Notes under the pieces: model-generated
Told to the model about the DNA's origin: nothing
The model's database searches: none
Seen by the model: the letters and a program-made list of their open reading frames with translations, nothing else
In this document: one piece after another, positions 37,896-47,027 of the stretch
Position numbering within the stretch: the stretch's first letter is position 1
Layout of the letters: the number at the start of each line of letters is the position of its first letter
Source: CAVTOA01 sp963736285
Lineage (GTDB): Bacteria; Actinomycetota; Actinomycetes; Mycobacteriales; QHCE01
DNA length: 64,000 nucleotides
Reading direction: 5' to 3'
NCBI GenBank assembly: GCA_963736285.1
Contig: CAVTOA010000002.1
Location: 124,001-188,000, forward strand
Position numbers and translations under genes: made by a program

Positions 37896-38927
37896 ATGAC
37901 CGTCTTTGCGCAGCACCTCATCCACACCATCGCGTTACCCACGATCGAAGAGGGGTTTGACGAATGGGTTGCTCGGCTCCGCAATAATCCCGACCTCGGT
38001 CGCCTCGTCCGCAAGCATGGAGTCGATGAGGTCCTCGCGGGCGACGATCCCGTCATCGCAGAGCTAAAGAAGCGCAACCAGGAACTCGTCACTACCGCCG
38101 AGAAGGTCGCCGAACGCCGGATGGCGGAGGCGGTGGTCGCGCGGTATCCGGCACACGACATTGTCGGCGAGGAACACGGTTATCGACGTGGCAGCGGCGA
38201 GCGTCATTTCCGGTGGGTTTTTGACCCGGTCGATGGCACCAGTGCCATGGTGCGGGCGGCGTTTTCTATCGCTTATGGACGGCGCGCGCCGGCACCCACA
38301 CCAGCCTTTGGGATTACCCTGGGCGTTGTTTCTGGCGACAGGGCGGTAGCGGGTGTGGTGGCGGAGCTGTGCGTTCACGAAGAGACACTTCAAAAAGGAC
38401 ACACGTGGGTTGGGGCGGCAAACGCCCCAACAACCTGTGACGGGGTGCCCGTTGAGCCAGCTACCGGCGTTACCTCTTTGGCGCACACGAGGCTTGCCAG
38501 CACGGTGCCGTCAGTCATGTTCACAAATGCTGAGCAATGGAATGGTTATCAGGCGCTACAAGAGGCAACCGGTGCGCCCGCCATCATCGACCAGAACTGC
38601 ATTGGATATATGCGATTGCTCGATCCGATTAGTGGCATTGGCGTGGTCTATGAAGCGGACCTTGGATATCACGATGTGGCCGCGCTAGTCCCGATACTTG
38701 TCGGCGCTGGTCTTTCGGTAAGTGACGGTCATGGGAAGCCGCTCGAGTTTGGTGAGCAATACATCGACCAGGAATATACGGTTGTCGCGGCGCTGCCTGG
38801 GATACGTGCCGCGGCGCTGGAGAGAATTCGCCGGGGTGTTGCTGTAGAAAAAAGTGCCTTTGCTGGTGGACAGATGCTCGACTCACGCATACGCCCGGAA
38901 GTTCTGATGATCCGCCTAGATACCTGA
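37896..38927 (+). CDS. hisN: Inositol-monophosphatase-family phosphatase, likely histidinol-phosphatase
   Basis: Lithium-sensitive phosphatase fold with GEEHGYR (metal-binding Glu), FDPVDGTSAMV (DPxDGT), and the C-terminal DLGYHDVAALVPILVGAG. Its position directly before hisC argues for histidinol-phosphate phosphatase activity; inositol phosphatase activity cannot be excluded. At 343 residues it is longer than the usual 260, because of an N-terminal helical segment (DEWVARLRNNPDLGRLVRKH) before the conserved NQELVTTAEK. ATG 37896 has GAAAGAA upstream; the frame is open to 37836. The sequence is unlike the usual actinobacterial HisN, suggesting transfer together with hisC. Confidence 0.8.
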   Translation: MTVFAQHLIHTIALPTIEEGFDEWVARLRNNPDLGRLVRKHGVDEVLAGDDPVIAELKKRNQELVTTAEKVAERRMAEAVVARYPAHDIVGEEHGYRRGSGERHFRWVFDPVDGTSAMVRAAFSIAYGRRAPAPTPAFGITLGVVSGDRAVAGVVAELCVHEETLQKGHTWVGAANAPTTCDGVPVEPATGVTSLAHTRLASTVPSVMFTNAEQWNGYQALQEATGAPAIIDQNCIGYMRLLDPISGIGVVYEADLGYHDVAALVPILVGAGLSVSDGHGKPLEFGEQYIDQEYTVVAALPGIRAAALERIRRGVAVEKSAFAGGQMLDSRIRPEVLMIRLDT

Positions 38928-38954
38928 CCGACACGTTAAGGAATAAGAAATCCG

Positions 38955-40100
38955 ATGGACGCCATTAATTCGCTAGCGCGCCCTGAAATCTTAAGAATGA
39001 CGGCATACAGCTCGGCTCGGAAAGAGGGCGAGCAGCGGAACATGTCGGTGTACCTGGACGCAAATGAGAATCCATATCTGCCCTTTCCCGCGACGCCGGA
39101 CACGATTGGTTTCAACCGCTATCCCGAACCACAGCCGGAGAATTTGCTTGATCTCTTTGCGGAGCATTATTCGGTGAGCGGCGAGAACTTGCTTATTACT
39201 CGCGGCGCAGACGAGGCGATCGACCTGTTAGTACGGGGGTTTTGCCGGCCGGGGCAGGACGGCGTGCTTATTAATCCACCTACCTTTGGCATGTATGAAA
39301 TCGCCGCGACCGTGCAGAATGCCGCATTGTTTTTGGTGCCACTTCGTAAAAGCGCCGCGTCCGACGACAACGTCGACGCGTCTCAAGCGCGGGGCTTTGC
39401 ACTCGACGTCGAGCGCATTCTTCGCACTCATCGGGAAAACCCCCATATCAAGCTCATTTTTGTGTGCTCGCCCAATAACCCCACCGGGGGTCTCCTGCCT
39501 CGAGAAGACGTGTTGTCCCTCTGCGATGAGCTTTGTGGTAAAGCGCTTGTAGTTGTCGACGAGACCTACGTGGAGTTTTCTGGCGAACCCAGTCTGAGCC
39601 GAAGCATGGCGGAACGCCCTAATCTTGTGGTGTTGCGGACTCTGTCCAAAGAGTACGGTCTCGCTGGTGAACGGTGCGGCGTCACCATTGCTCATCCGGC
39701 CGTGATTGGCATTATGGATCGAATACTCGCCCCGTACCCTATTCCGGCATCGAGCATCCGGGCAGTGCAAGCGGCGATGTCGCCCGAAGGCGTCCGCTAT
39801 GCGCACGACAACATCCAGCTCATCGTGGAACAACGCCGTTACGTAGAAAAAATTCTTGCCGACTCTCCGGTGGTCTCCCGCGTCTATCCCAGCGACACGA
39901 ATTTCTTGTTGGTGGAGATTGCGCCAGATCGGGAACCGGCACAGCTCATGGCCATGATGGAAGCCAATGGCATCAAAATCCGGGATCGCAGCACGGTGTC
40001 CGGAATAGAGAATTGCGTGCGCATTTCCGTCGGAACACCCGAGCAGAATCAGCAGATGCTCGCGGTCTTCTCGCAGTTTGCCGCCAGGCTAAGGCCCTAA
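38955..40100 (+). CDS. hisC: Histidinol-phosphate aminotransferase HisC, proteobacterial type
   Basis: A PLP-dependent class II aminotransferase of 381 residues converting imidazole acetol phosphate to histidinol phosphate. It has VYLDANENPYLPFP, FNRYPEPQP, LLITRGADEAIDLLVRGFC, PPTFGMYEIAA, CSPNNPTGG, VVDETYVEFS and the PLP lysine in RTLSKEYGLAGERCG. The YLDANENP and RYPEPQPENL forms match gamma-proteobacterial HisC rather than the RLNTNENP form usual in actinobacteria, as I recall them. With hisN it makes a two-gene unit separated from hisB-hisH by inverted hisD. Its 3' end overlaps the convergent ATPase gene by 12 bases. Confidence 0.9.
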   Translation: MDAINSLARPEILRMTAYSSARKEGEQRNMSVYLDANENPYLPFPATPDTIGFNRYPEPQPENLLDLFAEHYSVSGENLLITRGADEAIDLLVRGFCRPGQDGVLINPPTFGMYEIAATVQNAALFLVPLRKSAASDDNVDASQARGFALDVERILRTHRENPHIKLIFVCSPNNPTGGLLPREDVLSLCDELCGKALVVVDETYVEFSGEPSLSRSMAERPNLVVLRTLSKEYGLAGERCGVTIAHPAVIGIMDRILAPYPIPASSIRAVQAAMSPEGVRYAHDNIQLIVEQRRYVEKILADSPVVSRVYPSDTNFLLVEIAPDREPAQLMAMMEANGIKIRDRSTVSGIENCVRISVGTPEQNQQMLAVFSQFAARLRP

Positions 40101-41363
40101 AAGCGCAGCGGGAACGACAGCAATGCCGTCAGCGCGTCTATAAGCATGGGAACCGGTGGTGACGATGACCGCATCAAGGAGGTCCTCGCCGAGATGTTGC
40201 CGGAGCCAGCGAAGGTGCCTGGTGTCTGCATCGTCCACATTGGGGCTGAGCTTAACCTCTAGCGCCATAACTCGATGGTCAGCTCTCTCGATGATGAAGT
40301 CAATCTCATGATCGCCGTTGCGAGTTCGGAGATGATGAATGCTCGCTTCGGCTGCTTGCGCGTAAACTCTGAGGTTGAGCGCGATCAAAGATTCGAATAG
40401 TGCGCCCAGCATGATGCCGTTATCGGGCGATGCTGGTCCAATGCGGTCGCCGGATAGCAAAGATTGGCTTGTTGCGCCCAGTAGTCGGGTTGCCAGAGCA
40501 GGGTCGGCAAGGTGATGCTTAGGCGCTTGAGCGAGCCGAATGAAAAGATTGCGGGTGGGCAGCCAGCAAGGTAGCGGTTCCAGCAGCCAAAGCTGACTGA
40601 GCACATCCCGGTAGCTGGTGGTCGTTGTTTTTGCGGGTTTTTCTCCTTCACCTGCGGTTGTCGCGTCCAGAATTGCGTTGTAAGAGGTCGTTGTCGCTGT
40701 CGCAGCAGCGTAGGCGGCAAGCCATGCACGTAGCGTTGCTGGCCGCCGAACAAGATGCCCTTGTTCGGGGAAGTCTCGTTCGACAATGCGTTCGAGGTAT
40801 CCATCGAGCTGTGCACGTCGGGCACGTTGGGGCAGTGTCCGAATTGCAGGGAATCCCGAGCTGACGATTTCGTCCGCATAGCGAGGCAAGTCAACGGTAG
40901 TGCTGCCCTCAATATGAGGCCGGGAACCCGTGAGGAGGTCTTGAGTGCTGACTGTTGGTTGCTCTAATCCACGTTCACTCAATGTCATGGGATGCATCCG
41001 CATACGCACAATGTGGCCCGCGCCCGAGTGTGTTGGTGAGATCGTGGGTGTGGCGCTTCCCGTGAGCAGGAACCGGCCAGGGCGGGCATCCCGATCGACG
41101 CTTCGACGTACTAAATCCCAAACAGGGGGATGGCGTTGCCATTCATCGATGAGCACTGGTGCTGCGGCGCGGTCGAGTCTGCCAGGGTCGGCGACAAGTA
41201 ATTCCCGAGTTGCCTCATTGTCAAGGGCAAGGGTGGTGCGCGCCCGACGCTCTGCAGTAGCCGTTTTTCCGACACCCTTTGGCCCTTCCACGCTAATGGC
41301 TGGGAGGCCTTGTATCAGCTCGTCTAGCTCGGTGTCTATTATCCGCGAAATATAGTTACCCAC
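40089..41363 (-). CDS. AAA ATPase with C-terminal DUF4143 domain
   Basis: A 424-residue protein of the widespread ATPase family with an N-terminal AAA domain (Walker A VEGPKGVGKTATAE, Walker B VLIDEWQRHP, sensor FLLTGSATP) and a C-terminal nuclease-like DUF4143 domain (LFESLIALNLRVYAQ, HHLRTRNGDHEIDFIIER with EVKLS). Their function is unknown; links to toxin-antitoxin and mobile regions have been suggested. GTG start with no Shine-Dalgarno; an iterated repeat sits directly upstream. The GxxDxEID-ExK-like arrangement recalls a restriction-endonuclease fold. Confidence 0.88.
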   Translation of the reverse strand: MGNYISRIIDTELDELIQGLPAISVEGPKGVGKTATAERRARTTLALDNEATRELLVADPGRLDRAAAPVLIDEWQRHPPVWDLVRRSVDRDARPGRFLLTGSATPTISPTHSGAGHIVRMRMHPMTLSERGLEQPTVSTQDLLTGSRPHIEGSTTVDLPRYADEIVSSGFPAIRTLPQRARRAQLDGYLERIVERDFPEQGHLVRRPATLRAWLAAYAAATATTTSYNAILDATTAGEGEKPAKTTTTSYRDVLSQLWLLEPLPCWLPTRNLFIRLAQAPKHHLADPALATRLLGATSQSLLSGDRIGPASPDNGIMLGALFESLIALNLRVYAQAAEASIHHLRTRNGDHEIDFIIERADHRVMALEVKLSPNVDDADTRHLRWLRQHLGEDLLDAVIVTTGSHAYRRADGIAVVPAALLGP

Positions 41364-41367
41364 ATGG

Positions 41368-41408
41368 CTACGCTACCGTTAGCAGCTCTTCTACGCTACC
41401 GTTAGCAG
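41368..41408. repeat. Two-copy direct repeat upstream of the ATPase gene
   Basis: CTACGCTACCGTTAGCAG is present at 41368-41385 and 41391-41408, a 23-base step (about two helical turns). Each copy holds an imperfect palindrome GCTACCGTTAGC. The first copy starts 5 bases from the ATPase GTG, so a bound protein would block its transcription. It may be an operator or a simple duplication. Confidence 0.65.
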
Positions 41409-41507
41409 GAATGTGGAGAACGGGTCAACTCGTCTCGCGCCGAGCGCACCGCAGCGATAGAGCCCAGTGGTCGCGCAAACTCTGCTCGATCTGTGACACT
41501 GAGTCCC

Positions 41508-42120
41508 ATGCTGCGAGTGGGGTTAACGGGGGGCATCGGCGCGGGCAAGAGTGTGGTGGCGCGTCGCCTCGCAGAGTTGGGCGCGGTGGTGATCGACGCT
41601 GACGTGGTGGCGCGCGAGGTAGTGGCGCCCGGTACTGCCGGGTATGCGGCGGTTGTCGCGGAGTTCGGCCCCTCGGTGGTGCGAGCAGACACCACATTGG
41701 ACAGAGCGCGCCTCGCCAAGCTCAATTTTCTCAGACGGTGCGGCACGCCAACGCCTCAACGCGATCGTGCATCCGTTGGTGCGCACACGGACCGCGCGGC
41801 TCATGGCGTCAGCAAAAGCGTCCATTGTGGTCAACGACGTGCCACTGTTGGTCGAGAATGATCTGTCAGACGAATACCACGTGGTGCTGGTGGTGGTGGC
41901 GCCGCTAGAACGGCGGATCTCCTGGCTGATGCGAGACCGCGGCATGACGGAGAGAGAAGCACGCGCCCGAATTGCTGCGCAAGCAAGCGACAGTGATCGA
42001 GAAGACGTTGCAGACATTGTGCTGCGCAACGACGGCGATACGGCAGGACTCAACGCAGCGGTAGATCGTGTCTGGTGCCGCCAGTTGGTTCCCTGGAGCG
42101 AGCAGGGGCGCTTCTCATGA
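41508..42120 (+). CDS. coaE: Dephospho-CoA kinase CoaE (one insertion)
   Basis: CoaE phosphorylates dephospho-CoA in the last step of coenzyme A synthesis. MLRVGLTGGIGAGKSVVARRL (Walker A), VVIDADVVAREVV, RLNAIVHPLV, VVNDVPLLVEND and the lid RDRGMTEREARARIAAQ are visible. An extra A in AATTTT near 41725 breaks the frame between DRARLAK and FSDGAARQRLNAIV; without it the protein has 203 residues. It lies upstream of uvrB, as in many actinobacteria. Confidence 0.92.
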
Positions 42121-42499
42121 GGGAAGCCGTTTCCGTAGAAATCGGTGCTGTCCCGATTCTCAGGAGGCGGAACAGCACCGACGATGCGAGAGTCGATGGT
42201 GGCGATAAGGAGATCCCTCTTTGGTAGAGGATGGTGTCGAGTGATTTTCTCGCTCTACCGAAACTGCCACCACCTAGCAACCATCAGGTGCGAATCATCC
42301 CTTTCCCCGTGGTTTATCCCCCGCAATAAAAACGCTACGGTCGCCTGCGGCATAAGGCAATGACTCGGTATTTCTTGTTTGCCCAGAGGTGACCTTCTGT
42401 TCCCTTCGTGTCACACGTCACCGAGTGTCACTGCTGACACAACCCTGGGCTGGGGGCTACCGCACGAAAGTGTCACAGTGGCGACGTACGGTTGTGCCT
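42121..42499 (+). promoter_or_regulatory. coaE-uvrB spacer: hairpins and GTGTCAC repeats
   Basis: No gene was found in these 379 bases. TCGGTGCTGT (42142-42151) pairs perfectly with ACAGCACCGA (42172-42181), a likely coaE terminator. GGTAGAG (42223-42229) and CTCTACC (42253-42259) enclose an inner CGAG/CTCG pair, a second two-tier hairpin. Nearer uvrB, GTGTCAC occurs at 42408, 42425 and 42470, and GTGTCA-CTGC-TGACAC (42425-42440) is an inverted repeat. These may be operator half-sites for uvrB. I did not find the actinobacterial LexA box (GAAC-N4-GTTC). Confidence 0.5.
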
Positions 42500-44612
42500 A
42501 TGCCAGATCTCTCGCGGGTTGCTCGCCAGCCCGGTGCTTTTCGCATGGTCAGCGACTATCAGCCTTCTGGCGACCAGCCTTCGGCGCTAGACGATCTGGA
42601 GCGTCGCATCCGTGCTGACGAGAAAGATGTGGTGTTGCTGGGCGCCACCGGTACGGGTAAGTCGGCTACTGCCGCATGGCTGGTCGAGAGGCTGCAACGG
42701 CCTACATTAGTGATTGAGCCGAACAAAACCTTAGCCGCGCAAATGGCAAACGAGTTGCGGCAGTTTTTTCCGGATAATGCCGTCGAGTATTTCGTTTCTT
42801 ATTACGATTATTACCAGCCAGAAGCGTATGTTCCGCAGACCGATACGTATATAGAAAAAGATTCCTCCATTAATGAGGAAGTGGAGCGGTTGCGTCATTC
42901 GGCCACCATGAATCTGCTCACGAGGCGCGATGTCATTGTGGTGTCGACGGTGTCCTGCATTTATGGCCTGGGCACTCCGGAGGAGTATTTCGGCCGCGCG
43001 GTGCGATTGAAGGTCGGTGACGAGATAGAGCGCAACGCCCTGCTGCGCATGTTGGTTGACGTTCAATACACCCGGAACGATCTGGCGTTTTCTCGAGGAA
43101 CGTTCCGAGTCCGTGGCGATACTGTCGAGATCTTCCCCGCGTACGAACAGCTTGCTGTTCGAGTCGAGATGTTCGGTGACGAGATAGAACGGTTGTACTA
43201 CCTGCACCCATTGACGGGGGAGGTCGTCAAGGAGGCCGATTCGCTCATGGTCTTCCCGGCTACGCATTACGTGGCTGGTCCCGAGCGCATGGAACGCGCC
43301 ATTCGCGCGATCGAGGAAGAACTGACCGACCGCCTGGCCGAGCTGGAGAAGCAGGGCAAGCTGCTGGAGGCCCAGCGGCTTCGTATGCGCACCACCTACG
43401 ACGTAGAAATGATGCGTCAAGTGGGTTTTTGTTCTGGCATCGAAAACTATTCCCTCCATATCGATGGAAGGCAGTCTGGCTCTGCTCCACATTGTCTGCT
43501 CGACTACTTTCCAGAAGACTTTCTGCTGGTGGTGGACGAGTCTCACGTGGCCGTGCCGCAGATTGGCGGCATGTACGAGGGTGATGCGTCGCGTAAACGA
43601 ACCTTGGTGGACCACGGTTTCCGGTTGCCCAGCGCGATGGATAACCGGCCACTTAAGTTTGCGGAATTTCTCGATCGCATAGACCAAACTGTGTATCTTT
43701 CGGCAACTCCGGGCCGATACGAGCTGGAAAAAAGCGGCGGCGAGTTTGTGGAGCAGGTTATTCGGCCGACGGGCTTAGTTGATCCCGAGGTGGTGGTTAA
43801 ACCCACCACCGGGCAGATCGACGATCTGGTAGACGAGATCCGGCACCGGGCAGAACGTGATGAGCGAGTCTTGGTCACCACTCTGACCAAGAAGATGTCA
43901 GAAGACTTGACCGATTATCTGCTGGAGCTGGGTATTCGGGTGCGTTATCTGCACTCCGAAGTGGACACTTTGCGCCGGGTGGAGTTGCTGCGCGAGCTGC
44001 GCAAAGGCGACTACGACGTGCTTGTCGGGCATCAACCTGCTTCGAGAGGGTCTCGATCTCCCAGAGGTTTCGCTGGTGAGCATCCTGGATGCCGACAAAG
44101 AAGGCTTCCTTCGCTCGGGCACTAGTCTCGTCCAGACAATTGGCCGAGCGGCCCGGCACGTCTCTGGCCAGGTGCACATGTATGCCGACGTCGTAACCGA
44201 CTCGATGCGGCATGCCATTGACGAGACCAATCGGCGCCGGGCAAAGCAGATCGCGTATAACGAAGAGCGGGGAATCGATCCGCAGCCGTTGCGCAAGAAG
44301 ATCGTCGATATCTTGGACGATCTCTATCGAGAAGCTGCCGATACCGAGAAGGCGGCGCTGGGCGGCGCAGGGCGTCAGCAGAGTCGCGGCAAAGCTCCCG
44401 TGCCTGGATTGTCGTCGAAAGCGGGGGGTGCTCCGGTTGCTCGGCGAGAAGGCATGGCCCGAGACGAGTTGGCGAACCTCATCGAGCAGCTCAACGGTCA
44501 AATGTTGGCAGCCGCTGCTGAGCTGCAATTTGAGCTAGCGGCGCGGATTCGTGACGAGCTCGGCGAGTTGAAAAAAGAACTGCGCGGCATGGATGCCGCC
44601 GGTGTCCGATGA
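42500..44612 (+). CDS. uvrB: Excinuclease ABC subunit B (one insertion)
   Basis: UvrB is the damage-verifying helicase of nucleotide excision repair. Walker A GATGTGKSATAA, the beta-hairpin YYDYYQPEAYVPQTDTYIEK, VVDESHVAVPQIGGMY, SATPGRYELEKSGG and the C-terminal UVR motif that contacts UvrC (LAAAAELQFELAARIRDEL) are present. An extra G near 44028 (GTCGGG for GTCGG) splits DYDVLVG from INLLREGLDLPEVSLV; corrected length is 703 residues. ATG 42500 starts MPDLSRVARQPGAF; the frame is open further upstream without a better start. Confidence 0.94.
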
Positions 44613-44681
44613 GCCAGCAGGTGAGATCGGAGCATTTCCTCCCCACATTCTGGTATGGATGATCGGTAAGGGACAATAAAG

Positions 44682-44805
44682 ACAGGTGGAGGGGAGTATT
44701 CCTTCGCGATGGTGTCGTCAACTCGGTAGGCATGCGGCTTTGCGCATCCCCGCCTGGTGCCATCGGCCGGCTTAGTCTTTGAGGCATGGTGGAAGAGACC
44801 TCCGG
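44682..44805 (+). ncRNA. Probable yybP-ykoY manganese riboswitch
   Basis: The leader of terC contains, in order, GGTGGAGGGGAGTA (44685-44698), GTCAACTCGG (44717-44726), GCCTGGTGCCATCGG (44752-44766) and GAGACCTCC (44795-44803). These match the conserved blocks of the yybP-ykoY family: the GGGGAGUA loop, a GUCAAC segment, a GCCUGG segment and the closing GAGACCUC strand. P1 would pair GGAGG (44688-44692) with CCTCC (44799-44803). The family binds Mn2+ and commonly precedes TerC and MntP exporters, which agrees with the next gene. The middle helices were not folded by computation. Confidence 0.82.
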
Positions 44806-44829
44806 TATTAACTGTCAAGCCGGAGGTCT
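44796..44829 (+). promoter_or_regulatory. Ribosome-binding-site hairpin (riboswitch expression platform)
   Basis: AGACCTCCGG (44796-44805) and CCGGAGGTCT (44820-44829) form a perfect 10-base-pair stem with a 14-base loop. The right arm contains the GGAGG binding site for the terC GTG, which follows directly. The left arm shares CCTCC with riboswitch P1, so P1 and this hairpin exclude each other. Mn2+ binding would free the binding site and turn translation on. Confidence 0.8.
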
Positions 44830-45828
44830 GTGTTGAATATTTCGCCGTGGCTATGGGCCGCGACGCTGGTTGCGCTTATGGCCGTGCTCGGCTTCGATTT
44901 GCTTATTATTGGGCGCCGTCCCCATGAGCCGTCGCTCCGAGAATCTAGTTTGTGGGTTCTTTTCTATGTAACTTTGGCAGTGGCGTTTGGCATCGGAGTT
45001 ACTGTTCTTGCCGGCCCTCGTTTTGGGGGCGAGTTTTTTGCCGGGTGGCTTACCGAATATAGCTTGAGTGTCGACAACTTGTTCGTCTTTGTCATTATTA
45101 TGGCTAGATTTTCCGTGCCGCGCGAAGATCAACAAAAAGCTCTGACTATTGGAATAGTTCTTGCATTGATAATGCGCGGAGTTTTTATTGCTTTGGGTGC
45201 TGCTGCGATTAACCGGTTTATTTGGATTTTTTATCTATTCGGAATATTTCTGCTGTATACCGCGTTCAAGCTTGCCCATGACGGCGAAGAAGAAGAGTTT
45301 AAAGAAAACAAACTCATTACGCTGACTCGCAGGATAGTGCCCATTACTAGCGACTTCTCGGGCGGTGCCATTCGGGTGCATCGCGCCGGCCGCGTGGTGT
45401 TTACCCCCATGTTGATCGTCATGATCGCGATTGGCACCACGGATCTATTGTTTGCCCTAGATTCGATTCCCGCGGTCTTCGGCTTGACTAAAGAAGCTTA
45501 CCTAGTGTTTACGGTGAACGTATTTGCACTATTGGGGTTAAGGCAGTTGTATTTCTTGTTGGGCGGGCTGCTGAAACGTCTAGTTTATTTGAGTATTGGC
45601 CTAGCGATAATACTTGCCTTTATTGGTGTCAAACTCATTTTTGAAGCGATGCACGGGAATAACGTGGCATTTATCAATGGCGGAAACCCCATTTCTTGGG
45701 CGCCGGAAATTCCCATTTGGCTTTCACTGTTGATCATTGTCGGGTCGCTCGCCATTACTGCTGCCGCAAGCCTGTTGAAAACACAGGGGAACCCGAGCCA
45801 GCACGAAACCCCGCGTGGCGATAATTAG
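44830..45828 (+). CDS. TerC-family membrane protein, probable manganese exporter
   Basis: A 332-residue polytopic protein with the family blocks EYSLSVDNLFVFVIIMARF and GTTDLLFALDSIPAVFGLTK; the aspartates in SVDN and ALDS are the expected metal ligands. Eight or nine TM segments are visible. TerC/Alx proteins export Mn2+, partly to metalate exported enzymes; the riboswitch in front supports a manganese role over tellurite. Its codons are visibly richer in A/T at third positions than those of uvrB, hinting at transfer. The 3' end overlaps the convergent hydrolase gene by 4 bases. Confidence 0.92.
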   Translation: MLNISPWLWAATLVALMAVLGFDLLIIGRRPHEPSLRESSLWVLFYVTLAVAFGIGVTVLAGPRFGGEFFAGWLTEYSLSVDNLFVFVIIMARFSVPREDQQKALTIGIVLALIMRGVFIALGAAAINRFIWIFYLFGIFLLYTAFKLAHDGEEEEFKENKLITLTRRIVPITSDFSGGAIRVHRAGRVVFTPMLIVMIAIGTTDLLFALDSIPAVFGLTKEAYLVFTVNVFALLGLRQLYFLLGGLLKRLVYLSIGLAIILAFIGVKLIFEAMHGNNVAFINGGNPISWAPEIPIWLSLLIIVGSLAITAAASLLKTQGNPSQHETPRGDN

Positions 45829-46871
45829 CTTCCTATAAAGCCGCGTTGCCAGCTAAAGACTGCGGACCGAAAATCGGCAGTGTTCTCTGCCAAGCCAACG
45901 TCATGCCCCGAGCTGGGCAGTACATAGGTGTGAAGCTGTGCCGCGGCGCTAAATGCTGACGCCTCCTCCGCTTTGAGCGCTGCCGCAGAAGAACAATCGC
46001 TGGCCAGCACACCGGTGCAGAATAGGGCGTCTTCGCTGCCCACAGCCTCGAAGACCGGCACATTGATCGCAAGCGACGTCGGGACTTCGAAGCCAGTCAC
46101 GATGTCGTCGAATTCCGTGGTACTGAGGAGGTCTTTCGTCTCCTCGTCGGTGGCGACCACTCCAGGATCGGCATTGTCGGGGGAGTAAAAGAATGCTTGG
46201 CGCTTGCCGGGAATTGTTGTCAGATAACCCGCATCGATCCCGCTGTCAGCGAACTGGGGGTCGAGGATCGCCGGGTGCATGTATTGCGTGAATGCCTGGA
46301 GAAGTTGGGTGGGTGAAAGGTGATGCGTCATTCCTGATAGGACCACACCTTGCACGTCGTGATATGCGGCCGCTTCCAGCGCGGCAATCGCACTTCCCAG
46401 CGAGTGCCCCACAAGCACCACCTTAGAAAATGCGGTGCCGCCGATCGCTCCATTGTGGAGTTTGGTCACCAATTGGTGGACGGTTGAGGTCTGAGCGAGG
46501 CCGGTGATCGTGGCACTCAGCGGCCGGGTGCTTTGCCCGTACCCCACTCTATCGATATTGAAGGTGGTGAAACCGGCCGAATTCGCCGACTGTACATAGG
46601 AGTACGTCTGCGGCTGGTAGGGGAAATCCCAGTAGGTCCCGTTGTAGGTGCCGCCGTGAATGAGAAGCTGCACGGTGTTGGGATCGGCATTGCTGGGGAC
46701 GCATAATCTTCCATGAATGGTCACCGGTATCGCGATGTCCAATTGAACTTGCGTATTAACGTCCGAGCATTGGGTGGTGGCGATTGCCGGACGAGCGTGC
46801 CATACGGCGGTCCAGCAGGTCGCGATCAGCGAAGAACGATGAAGAGCGGGAAAGAGCTCCGGTGAATGCAT
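45825..46871 (-). CDS. Secreted alpha/beta hydrolase
   Basis: A 348-residue alpha/beta hydrolase with the oxyanion region LLIHGGTYNGTYWDFPY, the nucleophile elbow VLVGHSLGSAIAAL and the terminal PSSGHDVGLAEN; the Asp is probably in VGSEDALFC. Four cysteines suggest extracytoplasmic disulphides, and residues 10-30 look like a damaged signal peptide ending AIA before TTQCSD. A better ribosome binding site (AAAGGTGGG) stands before an out-of-frame ATG at 46884 (MTTRHAFTGALSRSSS), so a small indel near the N-terminus is likely. Substrate unknown; lipase or esterase activity is likely. Confidence 0.82.
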   Translation of the reverse strand: MHSPELFPALHRSSLIATCWTAVWHARPAIATTQCSDVNTQVQLDIAIPVTIHGRLCVPSNADPNTVQLLIHGGTYNGTYWDFPYQPQTYSYVQSANSAGFTTFNIDRVGYGQSTRPLSATITGLAQTSTVHQLVTKLHNGAIGGTAFSKVVLVGHSLGSAIAALEAAAYHDVQGVVLSGMTHHLSPTQLLQAFTQYMHPAILDPQFADSGIDAGYLTTIPGKRQAFFYSPDNADPGVVATDEETKDLLSTTEFDDIVTGFEVPTSLAINVPVFEAVGSEDALFCTGVLASDCSSAAALKAEEASAFSAAAQLHTYVLPSSGHDVGLAENTADFRSAVFSWQRGFIGS

Positions 46872-47027
46872 GCCGAGTCGTCATTACTGACCCACCTTTG
46901 CGGCAAATGCCCCATAACGCCGGGGGCGGAGACACGTGCGACCTAGATCGCTCTTGCCCAGAGTAGACGCCGTAGCGGCGAGCGAAGTCGGAGATCTGTA
47001 AAAGGTCGTTGGGTATCGGTGTAGCGT

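Noticed and set aside
18585..44612. Programmed ribosomal frameshifting in many genes
   Set aside because: No slippery heptamers with downstream structures recur, the shifts go both ways, and some genes would need many events. Sequence error is simpler.
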